Shown here one piece after another: positions 35,008 to 42,882 of a stretch of DNA of 64,000 nucleotides (the stretch's first letter is position 1; every line of letters starts with the position of its first letter). The notes beneath the pieces were generated by a model. That model searched no databases, was not told the origin of the DNA, and saw nothing but the letters and a program-made list of their open reading frames with translations. This stretch comes from CAWDMN01 sp963803155 (lineage in GTDB: Bacteria; Acidobacteriota; Terriglobia; Versatilivoradales; Versatilivoraceae): contig CAWDMN010000032.1 of NCBI GenBank assembly GCA_963803155.1, positions 1 through 64,000 on the forward strand, read 5' to 3'. Made by a program: the position numbers and the translations under genes.

Positions 35008-35907
35008 CTAATCCTGTATCTTGCCTTGGCCTATCAGTTCCAGCCCGCGGGCGGAGGCAGGATGATCCCACTTGAAATGTGCTTCCAGCCGTCCTTCACC
35101 GATGTTATTGGTAATCTCCAAGAATTCCATGAGTGGTTTCAGTGCGGCCAGGGACAATGAGTCGCAGTTCATCTCTCCCTTGAGCAGCGCGGAAAGCAGG
35201 CTGCCCCCTTGAAGCGATCCTGCCAGAGTGGCGAGTCGGATGGTTCCACAATTGTCAGGGAAATCAATCCGGCCCTCGATCTCGCCTCCTTTTGATGGAG
35301 TAAAATCCCGCAGGCGAAGGGATAGTCCTTCCTGTCTCCAGTGCCGGGGCTTTGAAGGTCCGGAACCATCCAGAATATCCAAGACGGCATCGTTCATACG
35401 CAGGGAAGAAATCGAAAAGTCCTCCCCTGAAGAGGCTTTTGACGGTGAAGCCGGTGCGGATGGAGTGGGGGTCGATAGCAGCGCCAACGATTCATAGTTC
35501 CAATGGCCGGCCTGGTTTTTTATCAGCTGGAGTTCCGGATGATCCAAGCTCAAGGAGGCAATGTTGATTTTTCCCGTCAGAAGGGGAAGTATCTTGACAC
35601 GGACTCTGAACAAATTCAGCCGGAGAAAAGGGTTTTGACTGAATTGAGGATCTTCCTGGATAGTCACATTTTTTAAGGCGATTCCTGGACCCGACAGGAG
35701 CGTCAAATCAGCGCGCTCCACCGTCACCTCTCGCCCAAGCGCCTTGCGAAGTTCGGTGACAATGAGAGTCTTAAAACGGTCAGCGGGAATTAAGAAAGGA
35801 ATCAAAGCGGCGATCGCCAACAAACCAGCCACGGTGATGATGCCTCGAACCAGCCATTTTTTTTGAGTTGGGGTAATTTGAGCCATAAGCAACCTCCAGT
35901 ATCTCAA
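35008..35907 (-). CDS. AsmA-like protein, N-terminal part ending at in-frame TAG
   Basis: The first 299 residues of the same AsmA-family protein. A membrane helix near residues 17-40 (GIITVAGLLAIAALIPFLI) anchors it, then the AsmA N-terminal signature PADRFKTLIVTELRKALGREVTVERADLTL begins (quoted in part), with FRVRVKILPLLTGKINIASL. It stops at TAG in GQGKIQD-stop-AGGGSGHAKL, where the sequence on both sides is in the same frame and fits a continuous domain. A CAG-to-TAG change would explain it. Without readthrough the product would lack most of the family domain. Confidence 0.8.
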   Translation of the reverse strand: MRYWRLLMAQITPTQKKWLVRGIITVAGLLAIAALIPFLIPADRFKTLIVTELRKALGREVTVERADLTLLSGPGIALKNVTIQEDPQFSQNPFLRLNLFRVRVKILPLLTGKINIASLSLDHPELQLIKNQAGHWNYESLALLSTPTPSAPASPSKASSGEDFSISSLRMNDAVLDILDGSGPSKPRHWRQEGLSLRLRDFTPSKGGEIEGRIDFPDNCGTIRLATLAGSLQGGSLLSALLKGEMNCDSLSLAALKPLMEFLEITNNIGEGRLEAHFKWDHPASARGLELIGQGKIQD

Positions 35908-35951
35908 TTATAGCGAATATCGCGTGAATGAAAGGATGTCACCACTTCGGC

Positions 35952-36854
35952 TTAAACTCCTGACGAGGGAACAATCAGTGCAAGTGCATCGGGTACAAGA
36001 GAAATTTTCAGCGGGAGGTTGCCTAGCAGCTCGCCGTCAACTTGAACCCAAGTCTCCGGCGGCCCGGAGATTTCAAGAGATTCCGCGGGAAAGCATTTCA
36101 CGTCCCGCAGAGAGGTGTGGCGGCGCAAGAACACGAAGAAAAAGTAGCGCAAGTAGGCCAAACGGCCTCCCTTTTCAAAGAGGCAGACATCGAAGCGATT
36201 TGAAAAGAGATCCGCCTGAGGCACGATTTCCAAGGGGCCGCCATAGCTTTTAGCCCGGGCAATCACCGCAAAAGTGCCTTGATAAACCTGGCGGCCAGTG
36301 TTGATTTTGAAGGAAGGAAAAGAGTATCGAACCAGCTGCCGCAAACCAGCCAGCCAGAAGGCTCCTTCGCCGATTATTTTCTTCCAGCGGGGATTTACGG
36401 CGGCGGCAATTCCAGCATCCACGCCAATTCCAGCCATCAGGGCAAAATAGCGGCCATTCGCTTTTCCAAGGGCAATTCGCCGAATCTGCCCATTTTCGAG
36501 AAGCTTTAAGGGTGAAAGCAGATCTTTGGGAAGGCGGAGATCTTTGGCCAGCACATTCGCTGTTCCTGCGGGCAATGCCAACAAAGGGACTTGAGATCCC
36601 GCCAAGCCGCCAACTATTTCGTTGATGGTGCCATCCCCACCACACCCAATAATCAAGTCGGTCCCCGAGTCGATGGCTTGATGAGTTAACTCGACGGCGT
36701 GAAGGGTCCGCTTCGTGGGAACTTCCTCCAACCTGATCCCTCGGGAAGTCACCGCCTCATAAATGGACTGAATTTTCCGCCGACAGTCTTTTTGGAGTTT
36801 CCGGGCGACAGGGTTATAGATCAAAGTTGCATGTTTGAAACGGGGCAAATTCAT
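35952..36854 (-). CDS. Diacylglycerol kinase-like lipid kinase (YegS/BmrU family)
   Basis: Lipid kinase of the DAGK_cat superfamily, phosphorylating diacylglycerol or a related lipid. Opening strand LIYNPVARKL, then nucleotide site GCGGDGTINEIVGGL and LPAGTANVLAKDL, and YegS-like C-terminal beta domain with PETWVQVDGELLGNLPLKI. I favour the ATG at 36854 (301 residues), since families start just before ATLIYNP; an ATG at 36902 is also open, and neither has a strong ribosome site. It lies 44 bp upstream of the AsmA-like gene, so it may head the lipid kinase-AsmA-sigma-kinase transcript. Confidence 0.9.
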   Translation of the reverse strand: MNLPRFKHATLIYNPVARKLQKDCRRKIQSIYEAVTSRGIRLEEVPTKRTLHAVELTHQAIDSGTDLIIGCGGDGTINEIVGGLAGSQVPLLALPAGTANVLAKDLRLPKDLLSPLKLLENGQIRRIALGKANGRYFALMAGIGVDAGIAAAVNPRWKKIIGEGAFWLAGLRQLVRYSFPSFKINTGRQVYQGTFAVIARAKSYGGPLEIVPQADLFSNRFDVCLFEKGGRLAYLRYFFFVFLRRHTSLRDVKCFPAESLEISGPPETWVQVDGELLGNLPLKISLVPDALALIVPSSGV

Positions 36855-36902
36855 ATCGACAATTTCCAGACCAGTTATGGAACCTCGCCAGTGATAATCC
36901 AA

Positions 36903-37261
36903 ATCAGCGAGAATTTGAAAATGACAATTGCGTGGATAAGTTCATCAATGGTTCCATTGTAGGGTCATTGTCAGCTCGTAAGAGTGAATTGTCAAGGATC
37001 GCACTACGGGAGGGGCGGGGTTTTCTACAGGGTGAAGACCTTTGATATAAGGGAGTCAATGTACGGCATCCCTGATTGCCCGCTTTCGCTTCGCGCTTTG
37101 CATTTTGCACCGTTGTGATGTTTTTATTCGCCACCCGCGCGAAGTGATAGTGAACGATCAGCGCATTTTTCCTTGCTTTGCACAAAAAAAATTTGCTTTA
37201 GGCAATGCATGCTTTATGATTCCTCTCAAAATGTCTTTTCACCACCAATGATAGGGCGAGT
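36903..37261. other. Divergent intergenic region, no gene seen
   Basis: About 360 bp between the divergent lipid kinase and hypothetical genes. Aside from the candidate promoter at 37193-37220, nothing is apparent. Confidence 0.4.
37193..37220 (+). promoter_or_regulatory. Candidate sigma-70-type promoter
   Basis: TTGCTT and TATGAT separated by 16 bp, about 40 bp before the hypothetical gene. The -10 box matches five of six consensus bases, the -35 box only three. Confidence 0.3.
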
Positions 37262-38155
37262 GTGATGAGAGCAAACCACCCGTTTTGTTTGATTGTTCTT
37301 TGGGCAATTCTCTGGCTTTATCTTTCTTCTCTGATGGTCACACAAACAGGTCCTGAACACCTCAACGACAACATGATTTCGCCGCCTACCAAGGAGACTT
37401 GGCTGGAGTTTCTGGAAAAAGCGCGGCGGAAAGCTCTACAGTATTCGGAGGAGTTGCCGGATTTTACTTGTCTCCAAAGCACGAAGCGGCACCGCAAAGG
37501 AGGCGGAAGCAATGTCTTCACGACGAATCCTCACTCGTTAGAATGGATTCCCGTCGATCAATATGTGGATGAATTGGTGTATGTGAATCACCGCGAAGAG
37601 TACAAACGATTAGAGTTGGAAAAGGGATCTGGATATACAGGATTTGCCGGACCCATGTTGGGAGCTTCGACGGCGGGTGAATTTGGTTCGACTTTGAATG
37701 CACTTTTCGACTCCTCTACCCGCGCGGATTTCAAGATGGAAGGAACCGCGAAAATTGAGGGACGCAAAGCAATCAAAGCGAAATTCAAGGTTTCCCGGGA
37801 AAATTCAAAATTGGATTTGAAATGGCAACGGGATTTTAATCCTCTTCGTTCCCATGCCGTGGGATATCAGGGATATTGCTGGATCGATTTGGAAACGCTG
37901 CAAACCGTCCGTTTGGAATTGGAAACCTTGGATGTCGCGCCGGATTTCCCAATCTCCAAGGCTAGTTGGATTATTGCTTATAAATTATGGGACATTGCGG
38001 GAAGGCAAAATTGGCTGCCCGCCTCGGCGGAATTTCATCAATGGACTGCCGGTTCTAGAGAACTTCCGGCAGAAGCCCAGTTTTGCGAATTCCGCAATAT
38101 CATGAAGTTTGATCACTACCGGAAATATGAAACTGAAGTAAATATCGTTCCGTAA
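37262..38155 (+). CDS. Exported hypothetical protein
   Basis: A 297-residue protein with an N-terminal hydrophobic segment (about residues 8-27) acting as signal or anchor. Mature features: a helix around WLEFLEKARRKALQYSEELPDFTCLQ, an aromatic/charged middle region, and a beta-rich C-terminus with WQRDFNPLRSHAVGYQGYCWIDLET and ETLDVAPDFPISKASW. The two Cys (in FTCLQ and GYCWI) could form a disulfide. It resembles small exported proteins common in acidobacterial genomes, but I can assign no family or function. GTG at 37262 or ATG at 37265 can start it; AGGGCGAG precedes. Confidence 0.7.
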   Translation: MMRANHPFCLIVLWAILWLYLSSLMVTQTGPEHLNDNMISPPTKETWLEFLEKARRKALQYSEELPDFTCLQSTKRHRKGGGSNVFTTNPHSLEWIPVDQYVDELVYVNHREEYKRLELEKGSGYTGFAGPMLGASTAGEFGSTLNALFDSSTRADFKMEGTAKIEGRKAIKAKFKVSRENSKLDLKWQRDFNPLRSHAVGYQGYCWIDLETLQTVRLELETLDVAPDFPISKASWIIAYKLWDIAGRQNWLPASAEFHQWTAGSRELPAEAQFCEFRNIMKFDHYRKYETEVNIVP

Positions 38156-38173
38156 GCACTCATCATTTCGCAT

Positions 38174-39616
38174 TTATAGCGAAAATCCGCCGTGGGACTC
38201 AAAGACGCGCGCCAAATTCAACAATTTCTTTTCCTCAAAATGCTTCCCTAAAATCTGCAATCCGACGGGGAGTCCTCCCGATGTCTTGCCGCACGGAATG
38301 GAGATTCCTGGAATTCCCGCGAGATTGGCGGTAATAGTGAAGATGTCGGAAAGATACATCGCCAGAGGGTCGTTGCTCTTCTCTCCGATTCGGAAGGCAG
38401 GGGTGGGAGAGGTGGGCGAGACTAGCACATCCGCTTTTTCAAAGGCCCGCTCAAAGTCCCGTGTGATCAAGGTGCGGACCTTTTGTGCCTTCAAATAATA
38501 GGCATCGTAATAACCCGAACTAAGCACAAAAGTCCCCAGGATGATCCGTCGCTTAACTTCCGCGCCAAAACCGGCGTCGCGGGTTTCGCGATACATGGAA
38601 GAGAGATTCTCGGAGGGAACACGCATGCCGTATCGGACTCCGTCATATCTGGACAGGTTGGCACTGGCTTCGGCGGTGGCAATGATGTAATAACAGGCAA
38701 TGGCATAATCCGTATGGGGCAATTCCACTTCAATTAATTGAGCCCCCAGCGATTCCCAAAGACGTAGTCCCGCCTGGACAGAGGCTTGGACTTCAGAATC
38801 GATACCGGCGCTAAAATACTCTTTTGGTAATCCAATTCGCAAACCCTTGATCGGCTGTTCCAGCGAGCTGACATAATCTTCCACCGCCTGGGCTGACGAA
38901 GTTGCATCATGAGAGTCATGCCCCGCGATCACCTGGAGTATGCGGGCCGCGTCGCGGACATTTTGAGTGATCGGTCCGATTTGATCGAGAGAAGAACCGT
39001 ATGCCATCAAGCCGTAACGGGAGACACGGCTATAGGTGGGCTTCAGGCCCACCACACCACAGAGGGCCGCTGGCTGCCGGATTGATCCACCCGTATCGGA
39101 TCCCAATGCGGCCAGCGCCATACCGCTGGCCACGGCCGCCGCAGATCCACCACTCGACCCCCCGGGCACGCAATCCAACTTGTGAGGATTCCGCGTGCAA
39201 AAGAATCCTGAATTTTCCGTGGATGACCCCATGGCGAACTCATCCAGATTCGTTTTGCCCAGGAATATAGCGCCCGCCCTCCGCAACTTCTCAATAACCG
39301 TGGCATCGTAAACTGCCTGAAAATTTTCCAGAATCCGTGAACCTGCCGTGCAAAGCATCCCCTTAATCAAAATATTGTCTTTGATGGCCATGGGGACACC
39401 GGCCAGTGGCGGAAGCGGCTGGCCTTCAGATTTGAGCTGATCGATCCTGCCGGCCTGTTGCAGAGCCATTTCTTCTTCAGTGCGCAGAAAGGCCCGCAGT
39501 TCGGGGTTTTTTGATTCAATTTGCTGAAGATATTGCCGACAGAGCGCAACCGCAGTAGCTTCACCGTTTTCGATCATCTGCTGGACTTTTTCAATGTTTA
39601 AAGATTGCAATTCCAC
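38174..39616 (-). CDS. gatA: Asp-tRNA(Asn)/Glu-tRNA(Gln) amidotransferase subunit A
   Basis: Glutaminase subunit of the GatCAB complex that converts Glu-tRNA(Gln) or Asp-tRNA(Asn) to the amidated form. Amidase-signature triad is visible: Lys in MAIKDNILIKG, and the two Ser in PGGSSGGSAAAVASG and SDTGGSIRQPA. I start at the GTG at 39616: AGGGAG lies 7 nt before it, whereas the ATG 6 bp upstream (39622) is only 1 nt from that site. About 480 residues is normal. gatC lies just upstream; gatB is not in the window. Confidence 0.95.
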   Translation of the reverse strand: MELQSLNIEKVQQMIENGEATAVALCRQYLQQIESKNPELRAFLRTEEEMALQQAGRIDQLKSEGQPLPPLAGVPMAIKDNILIKGMLCTAGSRILENFQAVYDATVIEKLRRAGAIFLGKTNLDEFAMGSSTENSGFFCTRNPHKLDCVPGGSSGGSAAAVASGMALAALGSDTGGSIRQPAALCGVVGLKPTYSRVSRYGLMAYGSSLDQIGPITQNVRDAARILQVIAGHDSHDATSSAQAVEDYVSSLEQPIKGLRIGLPKEYFSAGIDSEVQASVQAGLRLWESLGAQLIEVELPHTDYAIACYYIIATAEASANLSRYDGVRYGMRVPSENLSSMYRETRDAGFGAEVKRRIILGTFVLSSGYYDAYYLKAQKVRTLITRDFERAFEKADVLVSPTSPTPAFRIGEKSNDPLAMYLSDIFTITANLAGIPGISIPCGKTSGGLPVGLQILGKHFEEKKLLNLARVFESHGGFSL

Positions 39617-39696
39617 GATCATTCTCCCTGGGGGATTCAACCCCCCGGATTCCTCATCCCTCATCCTAATCCTTGATCCATCATCCTTCACCTCTC

Positions 39697-39996
39697 TCAC
39701 CGCTCAATGACTTTGGGAACTTTAAAGTGACCCGCCCCGGTGGAGGGCCCATTAGCCAAAGCATCGTCTTGAAAGAAATGGTTCAGCGGTTCATCCGGAC
39801 GCAGCGGCTGAGACACTGCGTCCCCACTGGCAACCTGCGCAGTGGGGAGGATATCGCTTGTATCTAGCGTGTTCAGTTTTTCCACGTATTCCAAGATGGA
39901 ATTGAGTTGACCGACAAAAAGAGATTTTTCCTCTTCCGTTATGGCCAGATGTGCCAGTCGAGTCACATATTCCACCTCATTCGTTCCGATTTTCAT
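39697..39996 (-). CDS. gatC: Asp-tRNA(Asn)/Glu-tRNA(Gln) amidotransferase subunit C
   Basis: Small subunit stabilising GatA in the GatCAB complex. The ATG at 39996 follows GGAGG at 8 nt and gives a 99-residue protein of usual size; an open frame continuing upstream is not supported. Family motifs: VEYVTRLAHLAITEEEKSLF, LNSILEYVEKLNTLDTSD, LRPDEPLNHF. The 80 bp before gatA contain GGATGAG-type heptamers on this strand. Confidence 0.94.
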   Translation of the reverse strand: MKIGTNEVEYVTRLAHLAITEEEKSLFVGQLNSILEYVEKLNTLDTSDILPTAQVASGDAVSQPLRPDEPLNHFFQDDALANGPSTGAGHFKVPKVIER

Positions 39997-40112
39997 CTCC
40001 AGAAACCTCCGGGGGTTGGGATATTGAATAAAATTTGCACAAGCAATACACGATGTTATATAGGACGGGATTGTGTTGACGGAAGGATTTATGGAAAATG
40101 CAATGTTGAAAC

Positions 40113-40583
40113 TTACCTTCCGCTGGTCTTCGCTTTCGTCCATCGTACTTGGGATTGCCGGGAAAGGTACTGACTGGCGGCGGAAGCCAATGCTTTCCTC
40201 AACTCCAAATCTTCAATTCCGCTCATTGACCAATCTGGAGAGACGCGATTGGGGGCCTCGCCCTCTAGGTTTCGGCTCAGGTCCTCCTTTTCCAAAGATG
40301 GATCAATTTTAAAGGCAAGCGATTTAACCAAACGCTGTCCGAGTTGTTTGTCCAGGCGAAGAAGTATCTCCACCTGATTCGAGATCAATTCCCTTTTCCA
40401 GATTGCGGACGGGACTGCTACAGTCAGCCTCCCGTGCTGGAAATTGAGCAAACGGGTTCGTCGGTCCAGACCTTCGCCAACCGCATTTGTCCAGACCGCA
40501 AATACGAGGCTTTCCAGAAGCTCCGGTTTATCCGGGATCCGCTGGAGCAAGGAAGGAAGAAATTGTGCGAAAGAATTCATCAT
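40113..40583 (-). CDS. DciA-like DUF721 protein
   Basis: DUF721 proteins include DciA, the ancestral loader of the replicative helicase DnaB. Residues about 10-100 show the fold: LESLVFAVWTNAVGEGLDRRT, HGRLTVAVPSAIWKRELI, QVEILLRLDKQLGQRLVKSLAFKI. The C-terminal 50 residues are variable. The 156-residue length is normal. It stands between the cytochrome gene and gatC on the same strand. Role as helicase loader is from the family; it is not visible in the sequence. Confidence 0.85.
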   Translation of the reverse strand: MMNSFAQFLPSLLQRIPDKPELLESLVFAVWTNAVGEGLDRRTRLLNFQHGRLTVAVPSAIWKRELISNQVEILLRLDKQLGQRLVKSLAFKIDPSLEKEDLSRNLEGEAPNRVSPDWSMSGIEDLELRKALASAASQYLSRQSQVRWTKAKTSGR

Positions 40584-40687
40584 GAGTCTTAGTTGAATGG
40601 AGGTGCGATAAGGATTGTCCTCTGTATGATCCCTCTGCCGCTCATATTTTCCGGAGCTTCTCCCGGATCAACCGGGCGGCCGATTAA

Positions 40688-42103
40688 TTAATGAGCAATC
40701 TTTTTCCAATAGAGCTCGAACTGAAAATCGGGGCTGTTGGATTTTGTATGGCATACCAGGCAGGTCGCCTCCCCTTTGGTTGTCATTTTTGCGGATGCCG
40801 GATTTGCTGCGTGCTCTCTACCTGCCCCATGGCAGGATTCACACTGCACATTTGCCAGTAGAGGGGTTTTGTAAAGATCGACAAATCCGCCCGGTTTGCC
40901 ATATCCGGTGCTATGGCAGGATACGCAGCTGGAATCGAATTCTTTCTTGACGCGCTTGAGGGTATCCATGGCTCGGACATGTCCTGAATTGGCCCACGTC
41001 GAAAAAACCTTTTCGTGGCAAGGCCGGCAGGCCTGGAAAGTCAGGAAAGAAGAAGGCGCTGGCGGAGAGCCGGCTGCTGTTGAAGGGGTTGCCGGAGGAG
41101 CCGAATTCCGCGCCAGAGAATTTTGCGCTTGGGAGATGTCCGCTTTGGCCGTGGCCAGGAACGCGGCCATGTCCGGATCATCCTGGATATTGGAAGTCAA
41201 CGGATATTCCATGGGAACGGCTTGGATGGGTTCTCCCCGTTTCACGACAAAACGAAGTTCGCCCAGGATTCTTCCTTCGTCCTCGGCATAACAGATTCTT
41301 GATTGATTGATCTGGGCAATGGGAGAATAAAACTGATGCTTGTATCCATCCAAGATAACATCGATGTCCTTGTTGTTAATGGCCAGCTGAACTGCGTCCC
41401 GGTTGGGAAGACAAGCCACGATAATCAAAAAATCGCACTGCGCCCGCAAGACAGGAAGCCACTTGGCAGCCGCAGCAAAAGGGTCCGCCCAAAGATAGGG
41501 AAGATTTTCCGATTGAACCAAGGGCCTCGAGGAAAGTCCCAGGAAACCCAAGCGCAGCTTCTTCTTGGTGTCCGGGATGGAGATCTGTTTGATAAGGAAA
41601 GGTCGAATCAACGGTTCCCCCGTCGAGCGCGAAAGCAAATTCGCCGAGATGAAACGCTCATCCTTGGCAAAATTGGGCTCGAGGGAAAATAAACCAGCGA
41701 TGTCATCTTCTCCCACATTCATCACATCAAGTTTCAATCGCGTTAGCCCTTGCAATACCCATTTGTTTTTTATGATCCGGTCAAGCCCCTCAGCTTGAAG
41801 AAAGTTGCCAATCTCCACCTGAACAACAGGCTTTCCAGGATGCTTCGTTGAATTCGTTTTGACCACATTGGCTCGGCGAGGCAGACCGCCCGCGGGATTG
41901 TGCGGTCAGCCACACGGTTCCAGATTGCCCCGCATATTTCCGCTGTAGTAAACGCTGAAATCAAAATCTTGCTCTTGTTGGGGAACACCTGGAGTTGCCG
42001 AAGGCGCCGGAACTTGCCCGGCCAAAACCACCGGAAGACCAAATAACAATGTCATCGCCAGCAAAAAGGATATTCCGCGCAACCAAGCCTTCCAAGTTCG
42101 CAT
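40688..42103 (-). CDS. Candidate selenoprotein: phosphatase-like/tetraheme c-type cytochrome (Sec at codon 66)
   Basis: One gene of 472 codons if the TGA at 41908-41906 is read as selenocysteine. The start is the ATG at 42103 (GGAG 8 nt upstream). Signal peptide about 1-29; then a UshA/metallophosphatase-like domain (about 48-300) with YYSGNMRGNLEPCG-U-PHNPAGGLPRRANV, where homologs known to me have Cys at the U position (EPCGC), and ILDGYKHQF in place of the usual GGHTH-like metal site. The C-terminus binds heme: CxxCH at 358, 393, 421 and 448. The frame is the same on both sides of the TGA, with 13 sense codons before the next possible start. A SECIS-like hairpin follows the TGA. It acts in the periplasm; electron transfer or a thiol-redox role is inferred. 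A plain nonsense mutation is the alternative. Confidence 0.75.
41868..41908 (-). promoter_or_regulatory. Candidate bacterial SECIS element after in-frame TGA
   Basis: Directly after the TGA, 18 nt (41905-41888) lead to the loop GGUCU (41887-41883), held by GCGGGC on the 5' side and GCC-U-CGC on the 3' side, i.e. 6 bp with one bulged U. CACA and UGUG further out can form a lower stem. In the known E. coli fdhF element the same GGUCU loop also begins 18 nt after UGA, and a bulged U and loop G-U contact SelB. The bulge here is on the 3' side. Confidence 0.65.
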
Positions 42104-42300
42104 AAAGTCATCTCCGCTTTCCAAAAAGCTTTCTATCCATGCAGACTCCACGGATGCCAGTCGGGCATAAAACAAAATGAATTCAAGATAAAAGTCTCGC
42201 TGGCTCAAGACATCCTGTGTGTTTTATCATACCGGTTTGAAATTTGTAAACATGGATTGCGGCTTTTTAAGTGCCTCACTTCCGTGCGATTGGAGATAGG

Positions 42301-42882
42301 ATGAATTTAGGGTTCCCAGTGGTGCTGGCTTCAGCTTCTCCCCGGCGTCGAGAATTGTTGAAATTGCTGGTGGATGATTTTGAAATAATCGCCTGTGATA
42401 TTGATGAATCGCCTCGGGACAGGGAGAGTCCAGAGAATATGGTAAAGCGATTGGCTGAGCTGAAAGCCAGGGCCGTTCAATTATGTCGACCCAACCATTT
42501 GATCGTCGGGGCGGATACCGTCGTGGTCTGCGATGGAAAAATCCTCGGAAAGCCTTCCTCCCCGGATTCAGCGCGAGAAATGCTGCTTCAATTAAGCGCC
42601 AGAACCCACGAGGTTTTTACGGGGGTCTCGGTTCTGAAGCCAGGGTATCTCAACCTGAATTTCTGCCGGTCTGAAGTGACCTTTCACGGGATATCGGAAG
42701 AGGAAATCGCGCGATATCTGCGCAGCGGGGAACCGATGGACAAGGCTGGAGCTTACGCCATCCAGGGGTATGCGTCGCGCTTTGTGGAAAAAATCAGCGG
42801 CTGTTATTTCAATATTGTCGGATTGCCGGTGTCTTTGCTCTACCGAATGTTTTTGGAAGCAGGGTATTCATTCCATGGATAA
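42301..42882 (+). CDS. maf: Maf-like nucleotide pyrophosphatase
   Basis: Maf/HAM1-superfamily house-cleaning pyrophosphatase acting on modified or canonical nucleoside triphosphates. Motifs: VVLASASPRRRELLKLL at the start, IDESPRDRESPENMVKRLAELKA, the catalytic region IVGADTVVVCDGKILGKP, and AGAYAIQGYASRFVEKISGCYFNIVGLP. The ATG at 42301 follows GGAGATAGG; 193 residues is normal. The last 8 bp overlap the start of rqcH. Confidence 0.95.
   Translation: MNLGFPVVLASASPRRRELLKLLVDDFEIIACDIDESPRDRESPENMVKRLAELKARAVQLCRPNHLIVGADTVVVCDGKILGKPSSPDSAREMLLQLSARTHEVFTGVSVLKPGYLNLNFCRSEVTFHGISEEEIARYLRSGEPMDKAGAYAIQGYASRFVEKISGCYFNIVGLPVSLLYRMFLEAGYSFHG

Noticed and set aside
35008..35010. Selenocysteine-style recoding at the AsmA stop
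   Set aside because: The codon is TAG, not TGA, and no known amber-recoding context (pyrrolysine genes or PYLIS-type structure) is visible.
38174..39700. gatA start at 39700 overlapping the gatC stop
   Set aside because: The extra 28 codons come from GGATGAG-type heptamer repeats and match nothing; the GTG at 39616 has a properly spaced ribosome site.
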